Under the pieces are notes generated by a model that worked only from the letters and a program-made list of their open reading frames with translations, ran no database searches and had not been told where the DNA came from. DNA of 64,000 nucleotides from Hydractinia symbiolongicarpus. Its lineage: Eukaryota; Cnidaria; Hydrozoa; Anthoathecata; Hydractiniidae. Each line of letters starts with the position of its first letter. Within the stretch, counting starts at the first letter, position 1. The DNA lies in the NCBI RefSeq assembly GCF_029227915.1, contig NC_079882.1:28512001-28576000 (forward strand), read 5' to 3'. Positions 1-12,626 of the stretch are shown here, in pieces. The translations under genes were made by a program, and so were the position numbers.

Positions 1-128
1 AAGCACAATTGGCTGACCATTAAAACACTATCCACTCTTACTTTTATTCTTATATTTTCTGCCTTTAATATAGTTTAGCTGACAATAAATTGTTTTTTTA
101 AAAGTAAAAACACAATCAACACACTAAC

Positions 129-3100
129 CTAACAACTGTCGGATATATTTCAGCAGACCACATAAAAATGGACATAAACGATAGTGAAATCATTGACTTT
201 CCCACTAATCCAAATAATAGTTCGTAAGCTATATAAAAAGAAAAATCTTTATAGTATAGAATTTTTTTAAAATTCTTGACAGTTAAGATAACAGACAATA
301 TTAATATTCAGTTCATTTTGCATTGGACAAAGATAATTTGTAATACATTGTTCTGTTACTAGACAAAAATATTTTGTAGAAAGTTTCATTCTTGCTAATT
401 CACTAGCGGTGCTGAATAAAATCACTAACAAACTGATATTTTATTTATTTATTTTATGTCAGTAATATTACCATCAAATCAAACCAAAGAAATAATATAC
501 TGAAATCAACAACATTCCTGAAACAACTAACACATAACCGCTATACATTAAAATCTGTAAATTTGAAAAGTATGTGCCATACCATGTGTAAACAATTTTT
601 ATATATAAAAACACACATAGTCCTGCAGAAATGAAAAATAAATAACTACATTTTCCATTTGCCTATTAATGAACCTTCTTCCTCCTTCTTCCTAACTTTA
701 ATTTGACATTAAGGGTCCAATTTTTTAATTCTTAAGAAACCCCAAGTTCATGTCAGTGTTTATTTGTCTTAAAATTGATGTAACAAATTACTAATAACAT
801 TCATATTACCTTTTAAATCATCAAACAACGACAAACACGATATGGCTAAGCATGCTATACAAGTCACCAAAAATGCCGTAATTGCTGTCGTTTTACGTCC
901 AAACCTAAACAAAATATAACATTTTTCAAGATTGATCCATAAACGTGTTTATTGATTATTTTACATCTATTTGTGGGAACAATGAAATTAAATGCATTAT
1001 GACAGTTTACAAGATAGTAGTTTATGTGCAAGACAACTCTTAAAAAATTCTGGTATTATACTCATGAATCATTAGCTTAGTCATTTGCCCAAACATGCAC
1101 TTCAAAGTAAGAGTGCCCTGTAAAAAGAAAGGGTCAGGCAACAGTGTAAAAACAACAACAAAAAAAAAGCAAAAAAAGCAACAGCAAATACTTGGAGATA
1201 TATGGAAGATTGAGGAATTTATTATTTCAGTTTAAAAAATGTGTCCTGCTGCTGACAAATGAAGTCTAAAACAGCTTTTTTTTAAGTTATTTCTATCACC
1301 TATACATAATGAAACATGTTAAGAAAATGTAATTTACTATGACACATTGATGGCTTTATGCAGTGTATGAATAAGGAATGTCAGAAAAAAGCAATGTAAA
1401 TTGATGTATAGAAAAAAGTTCTTTATGTACAAGACATATAAATCCACTTAATTTTCGTATGCAAGTGTTGCAGAATTTATTGTTTGTGATGTTTACAAAG
1501 AAAGACACTGCAGTAAAATTAAGGAAATATTTAAATACATAACTGATTTAAACAAGCTACAAATAGCCTTTTAAGGATATGTATACTTACATTTGTAAAC
1601 AAACAACAGCTACAGCATGCATAGGTACTTCGACAGCAATAGAAAGAAAGAAATTGATATATATATCTCCGCCAAGATCAGCAAAAGTCCATGAAAATGT
1701 GTAATAAGCCATTCCTGCTATAAACCTGAAACACATCAAAACAACCAATCTTCGATAAAATAAAATGTATTTCACTGTTAAAATAAGAATACAAGTAAAA
1801 TGTTTCTAAAAGTTGATCGGAGCAAGTAAAGACACAAATAGTCTTATAATTAAGCCCTGTTAATAGTTAAGCTATTTGCAGTTAATGTATTTTGTTAAAA
1901 ACATAAAACATAAAACCAAACCAAGACACCAAAAGGTTAAAAAAAATTGAGTTACGTCATTGTCACTTTCAACAAAGATGTTCTTTACAACTCTTTTGAG
2001 TTTTTTAATGGTCTTATAAGCTTACAATTTGACAAAAACGTTACTGCTTTTTTTTAATTCCCCTTTTTAATTACATCAACAGTAAAAGTATCGACAAAAA
2101 AAGAAAACAATAAATAAAATAATTACCATAAAAATGCTTGTGATAGTACGATATTAGCAGTTTTAAAATCTTTAAACAGGTCAAAATACGAGAACGTCAA
2201 TGTTTCTGCATTGGCAGGTTTAATAGACACTTTCGTCATGTCAACTCTTTTGTTTATTTTGGCAGCATTATGCAATATAACTTCAGCTCTATCAGTTCTA
2301 CCAATTGCGTTCAACCAACGTATTGATTCCGGTAAACAGCTGGATCAAAGTTTTTAAAAATAATTTATATTAAAGCAGCGAAAATAACACAATAGGATTT
2401 CATCTACCAGTGAAGAACAAACAACGATAGCAACGTTTAATTAAATTTAAGATCTACTTACATTCCAAATACCAAAACCACAAAATAGGGCGCTGAACAA
2501 ACTATGCAAAGAATCCTCCAATCATCAATGAAATATGCCTGAAGAGCTAGTGCAGCTGATCCAATTACCCACACTGTTCCAGCAATGTTTGCAGCTAATA
2601 CTCTGCAGTTCGGTCCAATGAATTCCACCAGCAATATAAATGCATTCAAAGCTGGCCCAGCATGGAACACTCCCATCATAAATCGAATGAATACAAGCAA
2701 CCAAATTGGCTTAATGAAGCCATGAAGAAATAGACAAAACAAGTCTAGAAAGATTGTAGGGAGCATCACTGCTTTTCTTCCATAGATATCAGATAAATAA
2801 CCCATTATTATACTCCCAAATCCCCATCCAATAAATACAGAAGAACCAAGTAGAGCAAGAATCCACGAATCGTTACATACAAGGTCGTACTAAAACAGAA
2901 GTTAGGTGACTATTACATACATTTCAAATTCTTATTCTAGCTTTAATGGAATAGTTAAGATCTTTGCTTACCTCAGTAACCAGTGTTGTTTTAGGATAAT
3001 CATAAGTCCAGTCACTGCGATTCATGCTGCACCGTCTTATGTCATCTTTCTGATGAGACTTTAAATTTTGACTACTAGTCCATTCTGGATCAACTCCAAT

Positions 3101-3274
3101 AAAATAAAATAAAAACACAGGAAAAGAGAGTGGAAAAGTCAGTATTTTAATTAGAACTACTAAACGAAATTGATATGGCCCACATTCTCCACTACGCATA
3201 AGAAACTCATCAATATCTAAAATTTCTCCCTCATTATGAGAATTATTGCTACTACATGTATTGTCACTACTCAT
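129..3274 (-). CDS. SLC22-family organic ion transporter, 5' six exons (gene runs off the left edge)
   Basis: Major facilitator superfamily transporter of the SLC22 (OCT/OAT/OCTN) type, expected in the plasma membrane carrying organic cations, anions or zwitterions. I place exons at 2972-3274, 2462-2889, 2127-2339, 1591-1725, 810-904 and 129-228. All junctions are GT/AG and all phases agree. Exon 1 starts at ATG 3274 and encodes the cytosolic N terminus, TM1 and the large extracellular loop. The loop continues in exon 2 with YDLVCNDSW, an SLC22 hallmark, followed by the MFS motif GYLSDIYGRK. Exon 3 carries a LPESIRWL stretch typical of the family before the central cytosolic loop. Exon 5 has FGRK and exon 6 the EIYPTVVR motif of the C-terminal half. 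The last helices and stop codon lie outside the window. Family assignment is firm; substrate and orthologue are not determinable. Confidence 0.88.
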
Positions 3275-4485
3275 ATTAACAGCAAGTTTTTTAACAAAGT
3301 CTATAAACAGCTAAATACAGTGCACAGACATCTCAGTATAACTGAGATTGAGTGTACTTATAACTTCCAATGCATACATCAATAAATCATTTAAAAATTG
3401 AATTCTAAAACTCCAGCTGAACATAGAATTCAGCATGTTTATAGTCTAGCATAAACATACTCTGTACAATATTGCATTCAAAAATCATTCAGAACAAGTG
3501 TACGCATATTTTAGTTTGTGGGTACTTCTAAAACTAATCAAATGTGAATTTCTAATTTTTATTAAACAAAAGTGAAAACAGTGATAAAAATAATAAAAAA
3601 GAAATATACATAATTCTTTAATTTAAATAGAAAAACATTTGATGCTAAGAGTAAAAATTAATCTTCCTTAAGCTATCAGCAATTGCTATAGATGATCTCT
3701 TCAGTACAACATTTAAAAATCTAACTTATAAAAATGTTTAGAGGAATTTTAATGTTATTTTCTAAAGTTTTTTTAAAGTTTTTTTTTGTTTTACTTGATA
3801 AATGTGCTTGGAAATAGATTTTTTATGTCACCAATTATGGTCAGAATTTTTTTCTAAAATTTATTGGGTTTATTTAGCTTTACGAAAGTCAGTCAATTTT
3901 TTTCAGCTTTGCTCACAAAAATATAAAAACTAGAAACACTTCTTGTATAAAAAGCTATACACAATGTTTATTAGAACAAACATTACTTGAAGCACAAAAA
4001 GAATTTCTAATACAGGAAACTTTTATTAGTACTTGTGCCCACCTATATTTTTTAATGTTCCAAGAATTTCAAATTCTGTTAGACACTCTGTCATGATAAG
4101 TTGTTTTGATGTAATTTAATACAAGGTCTAATAGGAGCATACAAGCCATATCTTAGTGAAAGGTCTTGAGATTTAATCTTCACAAGAATTTAGTTGCAGT
4201 CTTGTAAAGAACACAAAAAAAAACATTTTTGCCACAATAATGAGGACTGAACTACTAAATTGATAAACACATAGAAGCGATAACAGGTTTTTCTATAAAA
4301 ATATAAGTTACAAAAAAATGTCAGTAAAGAAAATACAGTAAAAAAAGTAAAAAAACTCAGTAAAAAAATGACTAATTAGTATTAAGAAAAACTAAAATAG
4401 TAAATGTAGAATAAAAATGTCAGATTACCAAAAGTAGTTAAGATAACCCAACCAAATAAATTTGCAAAATGAATTTTGTTCGCAG
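3275..4485. other. Intergenic, no gene seen
   Basis: AT-rich DNA upstream of the SLC22 gene. It presumably holds its promoter and 5' UTR. No open frame with protein-like composition and no recognisable repeat were seen. Confidence 0.5.
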
Positions 4486-4486
4486 T

Positions 4487-4572
4487 GATAGTAAATTGAT
4501 AGGAAAAACTACATTATTTGCGACATTTCGGGTGTTCACACACCCATTTTTAAGCAATCAATGATGTACAAA
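4487..4572 (-). repeat. Possible retroelement tail with GC hairpin (Penelope-like?)
   Basis: Read on the minus strand there is a compact stem, GGGTGT-GTGA-ACACCC, immediately followed by GAAATGTCGC. This arrangement of a stem II-like hairpin followed by GAAA resembles the hammerhead-derived ends of Penelope-like elements, but the CUGANGA half of a hammerhead core is not intact here (CTTAAAAAT instead). No reverse transcriptase is attached. The assignment is a guess. Confidence 0.25.
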
Positions 4573-5820
4573 TTTTGTCTTAATATATACAAAGTTTAAC
4601 AGTAACCATAGTTACAGATTAAAAAAGTAATAAATAGATGACTTTACAGACGTTTTTTGTGGATTTTAAACATGTGCATACATTCTTTTAGGTGAAAAAG
4701 CAAAACCATGTGGTAAAATAACTATTATTGAAATTTCCTAATTTAAACATTTTCTTTCATTTTGTAAAAAGATTTATTATACTTCTGTGGTCTGTTGTTT
4801 GCATTTTCCACCTTATAAAATAAGTGTGCATCTCTATTGTTCTGAATGCAAAACCAAAACAATACACTGCACAAAAGTTGTATCTACTTCAATTCTTCCA
4901 AATGAAAGATACAACAATTAAATTTTCCGTAAGACACAACCTGTGACCATAAATGTAAACAATTATTAACATGTGAAAATAAAATGAAATAAAAAAGACC
5001 AAAGAAATCAACAACAAAAGGTAATCCACGTTGACTTTTTCATAAAAAATCGAGTTCTTGCTTCTTTCAAAGATATTTTTTGAAGCATGTTTTAAAGCCA
5101 TTGTTGTTAAAAATTGTAAAATAAATCGCCCTAACTTGACACAGACAGATTCACTAAATTACCATATTATATAATGAACACGACCAATATAAAATATATA
5201 TAAAAAAAACAGATCCCATCAAAAATAAAACATAAAAAGTTTTTGTATAGCACTTTTGTTACATCCATAAACTACAAAAAGGAGAAACTAAAAGTTTGCC
5301 TAAATAATGAAAACATGACATTAAATAATTAAAGCCAGTAAATTTTACTAGACAATTGTTTGGTTCAAAAACTATGGTAGGAATCACTTATTTAAGGTTC
5401 CATATTGCTTTTTTAATTATTTAAAAATCCTAGTTAAGCTTGGTTTCGACTGTGAAATAATGTCAAATAAGTTAATTTTTGCATGTGATTTTTTATTTCA
5501 TATTATTACATAACCTGAAATAGCCTGAAATGATGTAACATATTTGGTGTGTTTGGTTGAAGAAACATTCTCAGTAAACAATAATGGACATATTGGAAGA
5601 CGATTTATTGTTAGGCAGAGCTTTAAGTTAATATAAGAAAATAAGAAAAACATTTAATAACTATAATAATTATAATAACTATAAGAAATTATTAGAAAAC
5701 GCAAATAATATCCAAATCTTCAATGATACAAAATCAGTTACATATGTATCCATAAACGCTTTGCCGTTTCAGTGTTTTATACAGAAACCAAGCAAGTCTG
5801 TGTACTCACATTACATGATT
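4573..5820. other. Intergenic, no gene seen
   Basis: AT-rich spacer between the SLC22 gene and the first FLVCR-like gene. A 70-codon minus-strand frame at 4889-5101 has one hydrophobic stretch but no family resemblance and biased AT-rich composition, so I do not call it a gene. The segment next to 5820 should hold the 3' UTR of the FLVCR-like gene. Confidence 0.5.
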
Positions 5821-7176
5821 TCAGCCTTTATCTGCCTCAGCGTTTTCCTCTGCAAGTTTTCGCTTCAACCTTGTTTTTGAAAAGCAAGAGTACAAGGTCG
5901 AGCATATGTAAATAGAGAGTATGCCAAATTGAACAATGCCAAGATGTCCTTTTTGAATTAAAATCCCTGTGACTAATATAAGGACACAAGCATAAACATT
6001 AGCTACAGTTAATAATACAGCACTTGATATCCCCTCAGAAACGGGATATGTCATTTCAGCTGCTTGCTCCAAGCCAGTGGAAAAAAACGGTACGTTTACA
6101 ATGCCAAGTAATGCTATCAACAAATACAACAATGAAAAGTTGTTTGTGTTTCTAGATACCAGTATAAAAATAAGCCACACTACACATGATGAAGCATTTA
6201 GAAAAATGGCTACTTTTTGATAACAATGATATCGATCTAACAGCAATCCAAACACAAAACAACCTAATATGGCTATCATATTGAAAGTAAACCCCATCCA
6301 ACCAATCCTAGACTCATAACCAGATGGAAATTTTGTTGTAAGTAGTGGGTTTAACAGTACGGAAATAGTGAGAAACAAGGCACAATATAATGCATATGAC
6401 TGACCCAATAAATTAAAGTTCTTGTCCTTGAGCAGGACTAGTAATGAATGAGAAAAATACAGCTGTACATTGCTTGGATTTGTATTTGATGGTAATGTTA
6501 GTGGCCTTTCCTTGTAGAAGCAAAATGTCAAACAAAAGATTAGAAGACAAAATACAAGTTGTGACAAAAACAACAATTTCAATCCATCTGAGATGTTCTG
6601 GTCTGATGTTGCAGGAACTGTAAGGGTCGTTTGTAAGAATCCAACAGCCACGCCAAAAATATTCATAAATACAGAAATGGATGTGGCAGTAGCTCGTTCA
6701 TTTTCTGGAAACCAAGTGACAGATAATTTGGCAGGTATTTGTAAAATAGCACCATACGCTATAGCTGCAGCAATCTGACCACCAAAAACAAAGAAAAAGC
6801 CACTTCTGTCAAATCCACTAAGTCGTAGTGCAGTTGAAATTACATTTAAACCAGATGCCACAACTAAAATTGAGCGAACACCATATTTTTCCATTAAAAA
6901 AGCAGCTGGCAATGAAACAAATATGTAAATGAAAGTAAACATATTAGATAGCCATTCTATAGCTACGTCACTTGCACTGTAATAAGGGGCCACAATGTTA
7001 CTGACAGGACTTAAACCTATGAAAAAGGCAGCATTAGCCATGGTTGTCATTGAAAACAAGAACAACATAAACCATCGTTGGGGATAAACCGTAACACCAC
7101 TACCATGATCTAATAAACCTTGTTTTTCAACAGTTGATGTTTCATTATCTGAACTTTCTATGTCTGCATCAGCCAT
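5821..7176 (-). CDS. FLVCR-like MFS transporter (SLC49 family), copy A, single exon
   Basis: Encodes 451 residues with about 12 membrane helices and short hydrophilic ends, the normal size and plan for the FLVCR1/2 (SLC49A) family. These are plasma-membrane MFS proteins reported to move choline/ethanolamine and, for FLVCR1, earlier linked to heme export. Family features visible: PQRWFMLFLFS before helix 1; AIEWLSNMF and LPAAFLMEKYGVRS in helices 2-3 and the following loop; AILQIPAKLSVTWFPENERATATS around helices 4-5; and FGVAVGFLQ. The start is ATG at 7176; a GTG codon lies directly upstream. A possible splice acceptor (ATACAG) just before the ATG suggests a non-coding 5' exon. A paralogue in the same orientation lies about 4 kb upstream (11244-12626). 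The exact FLVCR1/2 orthology and substrate are not decided by sequence. Confidence 0.87.
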   Translation of the reverse strand: MADADIESSDNETSTVEKQGLLDHGSGVTVYPQRWFMLFLFSMTTMANAAFFIGLSPVSNIVAPYYSASDVAIEWLSNMFTFIYIFVSLPAAFLMEKYGVRSILVVASGLNVISTALRLSGFDRSGFFFVFGGQIAAAIAYGAILQIPAKLSVTWFPENERATATSISVFMNIFGVAVGFLQTTLTVPATSDQNISDGLKLLFLSQLVFCLLIFCLTFCFYKERPLTLPSNTNPSNVQLYFSHSLLVLLKDKNFNLLGQSYALYCALFLTISVLLNPLLTTKFPSGYESRIGWMGFTFNMIAILGCFVFGLLLDRYHCYQKVAIFLNASSCVVWLIFILVSRNTNNFSLLYLLIALLGIVNVPFFSTGLEQAAEMTYPVSEGISSAVLLTVANVYACVLILVTGILIQKGHLGIVQFGILSIYICSTLYSCFSKTRLKRKLAEENAEADKG

Positions 7177-7486
7177 CACTGTATCCTAAACATAAAAAAT
7201 ACCATTGTATAAACAGTGTTGAATATTGATCACAAAGACCGAAAGTTCTTGTCACTACTGGTGAACAACTTCATGTGGGCCATACATTATCAAGAGCAAT
7301 TGACATGAGGAAAACCAACATGCTAAAACCAAAACATATCCATCACATTTTACTTTATAATAACAAAACATACCATTTACAATCCACAAGTTAGTATAAA
7401 CAGTAAATGGAACCTTCGTTTTATTTCTATCTTGTTGTTTTGTGACATATCTAAACATATATTTTCAATGTAAAATAAAGCAATAT
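7177..7486. other. Short upstream spacer of FLVCR-like copy A
   Basis: AT-rich sequence between the FLVCR-like start and a LINE tail. Likely 5' UTR or intron and promoter. No separate gene seen. Confidence 0.4.
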
Positions 7487-8760
7487 TCATTCATTCATTC
7501 ATACTTGGCTTAACGTCCGTTTTCCATGCTAGCATGGGTTGGACGGGTTATATTAATGACCCTCTTTCAATCTGATCTAGACTGTGTTAGATCTAAACTC
7601 AATTTCCTCTGTATCAAGTCTATCCTTATAACCTCCTGCCAGGTCTTTCTCGGTCTGCCTCTGGGCTTTGCCCTAGGAACTATCAAGTCTCCACACTTTC
7701 GTGCCCAATTACCCCCCCCCCCCCCCCCCTCCATTCTTCCCAAGTGCCCCAGCCAATTCAATCTTCTTATCTGGATAACATCTTTAATTCTACAGATACT
7801 TAGCCTGCTTCTTAGCTGATCTGAACTCTTTCTGTCTCTCAGACCGCCGTTACATATCCACCTAACCATTCTCATATCATTCCTTTCTAAACGGTCAAGA
7901 TCTTCCTGCTTCACTGCCCATTTCTCACTACCGTACAACATAACACTTCTTACACAGGCCTCATACAACCTACCTTTTACCTCAACTGACAAGACTCTGC
8001 TAGTCAACAAAGGAAGTAACTCTCTGAACTTTTTCCAAGCAGAACCTATCCTGCAAGTAACACTTCTACCAACACCCCCTTCACTCCCCAACATATAACC
8101 TAAGTAACAGAAGTTCTCAACTATCTCTAACGAGCCACTGTTGTACATCTTTAAAGCAGGAAATACTTCATTCCCTATAATCTCACCTTTGCAACGCTGC
8201 ATACAAACTAAATTTCAGCTCTTAACCTTCCACCAATACTACTGCATTTCTTATGTACCCAATGCCTGCAAGTCTGACAAAAAATTGAGTTACTACCAAC
8301 CCCTTTCCTGCAAACTCCACAAGGCCACTTTCCAACTACAAGGTCACACTTGGCTGCAATGCTACTAATCATGACTTTAGACTTTGCTGTGTTCACCCTT
8401 AGCCCTTTCTCTTCTAGTCCTTTCTTCCACTTCTCAAATTTTTCAACTAATCCTTCCACCGACCCTGCTATGAGAACCAAATCATCTGCATACAATAACT
8501 CCCATGGACAACCTGTTCTGAACTCCATCAACATCACTTCTAAGACTAGAACAAACAACAAAGGACTAAGTACAGAACCCTGATGTACACCAACATTTAC
8601 ACTAAACTCATCACTAGGTGAATCGTTAATCCTGACACGACTTCTAGCATTGCTGTACCGTCGTAACTAGCCACTCATCCACACCTAATTTTCTCATAGC
8701 CCATTTGCAAGATGTGCACTCAATATTCCTACCCATCTGATATTCTGCTAACATTTTCAT
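7487..8760 (-). mobile_element. 5'-truncated non-LTR retrotransposon (LINE), copy 1
   Basis: Minus-strand LINE remnant covering the end of the reverse transcriptase and the C-terminal region. From 5' to 3' it shows RT motif ELLYADDLVLIA (about 8500), a Cys/His PHD-like finger (CGVC...FCQTC...WVHKKCS, about 8230-8310), a conserved C-terminal block with RVLSVEVKGRLYEACVRSV and LNWLGHLGRM, and GRPRKTWQEV near the end. It finishes with a tetranucleotide tail (ATGA repeats, 7487-7502). It lacks the endonuclease and most of the RT, and has frameshifts, so it is dead. A longer copy of the same family lies on the other strand at 49540-51345. Confidence 0.85.
7712..7729. repeat. Homopolymer run of 18 C
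   Basis: An uninterrupted C tract inside the LINE C-terminal coding region. On the LINE coding strand it reads as a G run in a stretch that is GGNW-like in the translation. Copy 2 of the same LINE has only a short glutamate/glycine codon run here, so the tract is a lineage-specific slippage expansion. Runs of this kind are also prone to assembly error. Confidence 0.8.
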
Positions 8761-11243
8761 TACTTGTTTCTTTCATAATGCTAAAGCATATATATTATAA
8801 AGTTATTCGAAAACAAAAATAAGCGTATCATTTCCAGAAGTAATAAAAATACTAGTGTTTATATATACAAGGAAATATGATATAAATGATGATTAAATAA
8901 ATCAAAAACACAACCTACATGAATTGTAATGTATAATGCACAGCATAATGTATAGGTTACCCTTACAAAACAAAAACTGCTTTTCTTCAAATGTACTAGA
9001 GATGTTGGTCACTGTTTTTAAGTGTATCCAAATAATAAAAATAATAAAAAATCTAATATAACAATTGTACACAATCCTAAATCAGCTACTCTGTTTTCTA
9101 TCGGTTTCTCTGGTGCTCAGCAAAAGAAGGTGAGGAAACACACAACACTGACCTTCTTATACATATTTCATTCTTATACATATTACATTTTTTCGTCAAC
9201 TTTAGGCTGTTCTAAAAGCTCTTAGAAAACAAATTGAATACATTAAACAACGATAACATCAAACTTATTAACCATTCCAGTGACAGTGGTATTGACAGGA
9301 AATAAGAAATTTATTTTATCAGTTTTTTTTACTTCTTTATTTTAAACAAACCATTGGATACTACACCTGGTGCCGACCGTCAAATTTTTTATTACAGATT
9401 ACCAATGGTTATAGACACAAAGGTCTTTTTGTTAAATAGATCAGACAGGACCAGCATGACCTATATGTTTTAAAAAGCATGACTTATGTTCTGATTTTGT
9501 ATCCACATTTTCAATAAATTTCCGAATTGCTCAATTTCATAAGGTTGCTAAATTTCATAAGGTTTTGCCTTTGCAAATGTGCTAAAAATTCATATCAATT
9601 ATCCATACATTCAACTTGCCTATTAAAGAAATAATATTATAGATTATGGGACATCTGCTTATAATAAGAACATATTGTTTGCTTTAAAACCATTTTGTCC
9701 TTTGGACATCTATAGGATCTTTGAGCATTCATTTACATTATTATTAACATCACATTATCACAGAATTGTCACATTCAGTGCAGCTAAAAATTTTTTGGAA
9801 TTGAAAAATTAAAGTTCAAGAAACTGCCACTTACAATCTACCTTATAATATCATACATAAAACCTTTAAAAGCATATATATGCTTCTGATTAAAAAATCT
9901 AAAAGCTGTCCTAACATCTTGTCAGACTGTTGGCATTGCAATCAAAAATGATGTAATGAGTAATGGCAAGTATTAAATATATGTTATGTTTACAATGAAA
10001 TTCCAAGAATGATATAATCTGGTCAGAATCTGGTGAATGTGGAACAAATATTTCAACCTGGCCTATCCTGTAAACAATTTGTTTAAGCAGTCTGGTGTGT
10101 TAGATATAGTTTTAAATTCTTTGATAATCTTACAAATTTTATTTTTAATAATTCAAAAAGATGACACAAAATCTAAAAAATGTTAGAACAAAAAAAAATC
10201 TTTATTCTTCTTAACAATAAATTAGAAGTTTTTTTGCAATAGTAACATATCAAAAAAAGAATATACTTTGTCTCTATTACAATTATTATTTTGGTTAACT
10301 AATATATTCAAAAACAGAACTTTTTCATTAAAATACAGGTATTATTTATCTAAAATATATATTATTATACAAATGTCAATGAAATAATAGTAGCCGAGAG
10401 GCATATAATTCCTCGTTAAAATTAAAGTGCCAAAAGTTAATACGTCTCAAGCAGTGGGTGATGTAAAGGTTTCAAAAGTTTTTTATCAGCAAAAATTTAA
10501 CAAATATTCAGTAATAGCCAACAATTTTAAGAATCCAACCACCACAAGTAGCCATCTTTCACTGATCTGTGCAGGTTTCAAATTAAAAAGAGATATGAAT
10601 TTATGTGCTCGATGTCACAGAAAATAAAAGAACTTGCATAAAAAACTAATATTAAGAAGAATATCTACCTTTACCATATTTACAAATTACTACAGTATTT
10701 TATACTATAAGTAGTAAGCTGGATAATAAAAAAGTGGATTTTACTTAAAACTTACTAAAAGTTTCAACGTCTAGCAACATACAAAAATGCTTCAAAAAGA
10801 TGTCACATTAAAAATTAACACTTTACTGAAAAGGCCTTTAACAGTGGTGTTTTTAAACATAAACTTGCATGAATGAATATTTCTCTTCAAAATTTATTTC
10901 TATAATTTTGTACCGCTCATAGCAAACAAATGTCAAAATAATAAAAAGCATTCAAGACAAAAATTGCGTATTCCTAAATGTTATTAATTTTGATCAGTAT
11001 TTCACATTCACAGATTTCACAGATTATTAAGAAAAAGACTAATTCTAGGACAAAAGGTACTAAAATTTTTGTTTTTGACAAGAAATTTCCTACTTTGGAG
11101 ATGATCTCCTGATTCTTCCAAATAGAATCTTTGCTGTACTGTTGATACCAATGATATAAGTACAACTATATAAATTTACATAAAAAGAAGGCAAAATCTG
11201 CAAAGCAAAAAGCATTACTAGGACATTTGAAATAAAAAATACA
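8761..11243. other. Intergenic between the two FLVCR-like genes, no gene seen
   Basis: About 2.5 kb of AT-rich sequence. Short frames (for example 9022-9225 and 10427-10627) show no family resemblance. The left part is likely promoter for copy A and the right part 3' UTR of copy B. Confidence 0.5.
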
Positions 11244-12626
11244 TTATGCAAGATGTTCCAAATTATCATTGTCTTCTGTACCTGCAAGGTGAGCATGTCT
11301 TGTTTCTGCATCATGTCTCTGCAACCTCATTTTCGTTACGACTGTAAAGAAGAATGCAACACAATAAACACCAATCGTTATATAACAAACAATTGGCAGT
11401 TTACCTTTATCTACCCATGCGCCAAAAAATAAAATGAACAAAAAACCATAGATATTGCCAAAAATCAATATAATAGCGCTTGAAGTACCCTCGGGAACTG
11501 GATAAGTCATTTCAGCAACTTGCTCTATACCAACTGAAAAATACGGTATTCCAAAGAAACCAACAAAGCAATATGCCACAAACAGCCCAAATTCGGAGTT
11601 TGAATTCAAAATCAAAAAGGTAAAAACGATCCACGAGATCAATGCAAAAAATACTAAAATGACTGATAACAGCTTATAACACCTGAACTTATCAATAATG
11701 ACTGCGGAGATCATAACCCCAACTATACCAGCACAATCAGAGGAAAATCCCATCCATCCAATTGCCATTTCAGGAACCTTTGATCTAACCATCTCATTTA
11801 AAACAACACAAAAGAAAGAATACATGCCAAAGTATAGTCCATAGCCATGTGTTAAAAGATTAAAGTTTTTGTCTGATGCAAGAATCTTGAGACTTTCCAT
11901 AAAAGACATCTCCTTCTTTGCATCCTTTTCTTGCATTAAAGCAACAGCATGAGAAGGAGCACATGGAGGTTTTTCTTCAAAAAACACTATCACCAAAATA
12001 AAGCTTACTATCAAAAAAACTAATTGTGACAAAAACAGTTGAAACATCCCACTTTTTACATCATCTTTATTTTCAGAGTCTGGAACCATCTGTGAAGGTT
12101 GAAGAAAGCCAAGTGCAACACCAAAAATATTCATAAAAATGCCAATACTAGTGGCCTTTGCATGTTCATGCTCAGCAAACCAAACTGTGGACAGTCTAGA
12201 TGGAATTTGCAATATAGCTCCTACTGATAATGCAGCTAAAATTTGGCCAACCACTATAAAAGCAAAGCCATTTGATTGATAGCCAGCAAAATGAAAGCAT
12301 GCAGATAAAGCATTTAATCCAGATCCAAGCATCATAGAAACTCTTAGACCAAACGATGACATAAAATATGCTGACGGCAAGGCAATGAAAATATAAATCA
12401 GGAGAAAACAGTTGGGAAGCCAATCAATAACTTCTGGTTTCACACCCCAATATTTGCTTGCAACATCATTGATAGCACTCAAAGCAGAAAACATGCATGC
12501 GTTAGCAAGAGAATTAACAGAGTAAATGAACAACATGAGCCATCTTCTTTTGAACAATCTTACCACACTCACTGGTGTGCTGTGATTATTGACTGAAGAC
12601 GATATCAGGTAGTCTGTGTCTGACAT
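11244..12626 (-). CDS. FLVCR-like MFS transporter (SLC49 family), copy B, single exon
   Basis: Encodes 460 residues from ATG 12626, again with about 12 predicted membrane helices. It shares the family landmarks of copy A: RRWLMLFIYSVNSLANA at helix 1, EVIDWLPNCFLLIYIFIALPSAYF, AILQIPSRLSTVWFAEHEHAKATS, FGVALGFLQPSQMVP, and near the C terminus an EQVAEMTYPVPEGTSSA block almost identical to EQAAEMTYPVSEGISSA in copy A. The two are tandem, same-strand, single-exon paralogues that diverged substantially outside these blocks. The long hydrophilic C-terminal tail (RHDAETRHAH...) is unique to copy B. Predicted role is choline/ethanolamine- or heme-related solute transport at the plasma membrane, as known for the family; the actual substrate is inference. 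Confidence 0.87.
   Translation of the reverse strand: MSDTDYLISSSVNNHSTPVSVVRLFKRRWLMLFIYSVNSLANACMFSALSAINDVASKYWGVKPEVIDWLPNCFLLIYIFIALPSAYFMSSFGLRVSMMLGSGLNALSACFHFAGYQSNGFAFIVVGQILAALSVGAILQIPSRLSTVWFAEHEHAKATSIGIFMNIFGVALGFLQPSQMVPDSENKDDVKSGMFQLFLSQLVFLIVSFILVIVFFEEKPPCAPSHAVALMQEKDAKKEMSFMESLKILASDKNFNLLTHGYGLYFGMYSFFCVVLNEMVRSKVPEMAIGWMGFSSDCAGIVGVMISAVIIDKFRCYKLLSVILVFFALISWIVFTFLILNSNSEFGLFVAYCFVGFFGIPYFSVGIEQVAEMTYPVPEGTSSAIILIFGNIYGFLFILFFGAWVDKGKLPIVCYITIGVYCVAFFFTVVTKMRLQRHDAETRHAHLAGTEDNDNLEHLA

Noticed and set aside
10427-10627. 66-codon plus-strand frame
   Set aside because: Short, no family resemblance, AT-rich intergenic setting.
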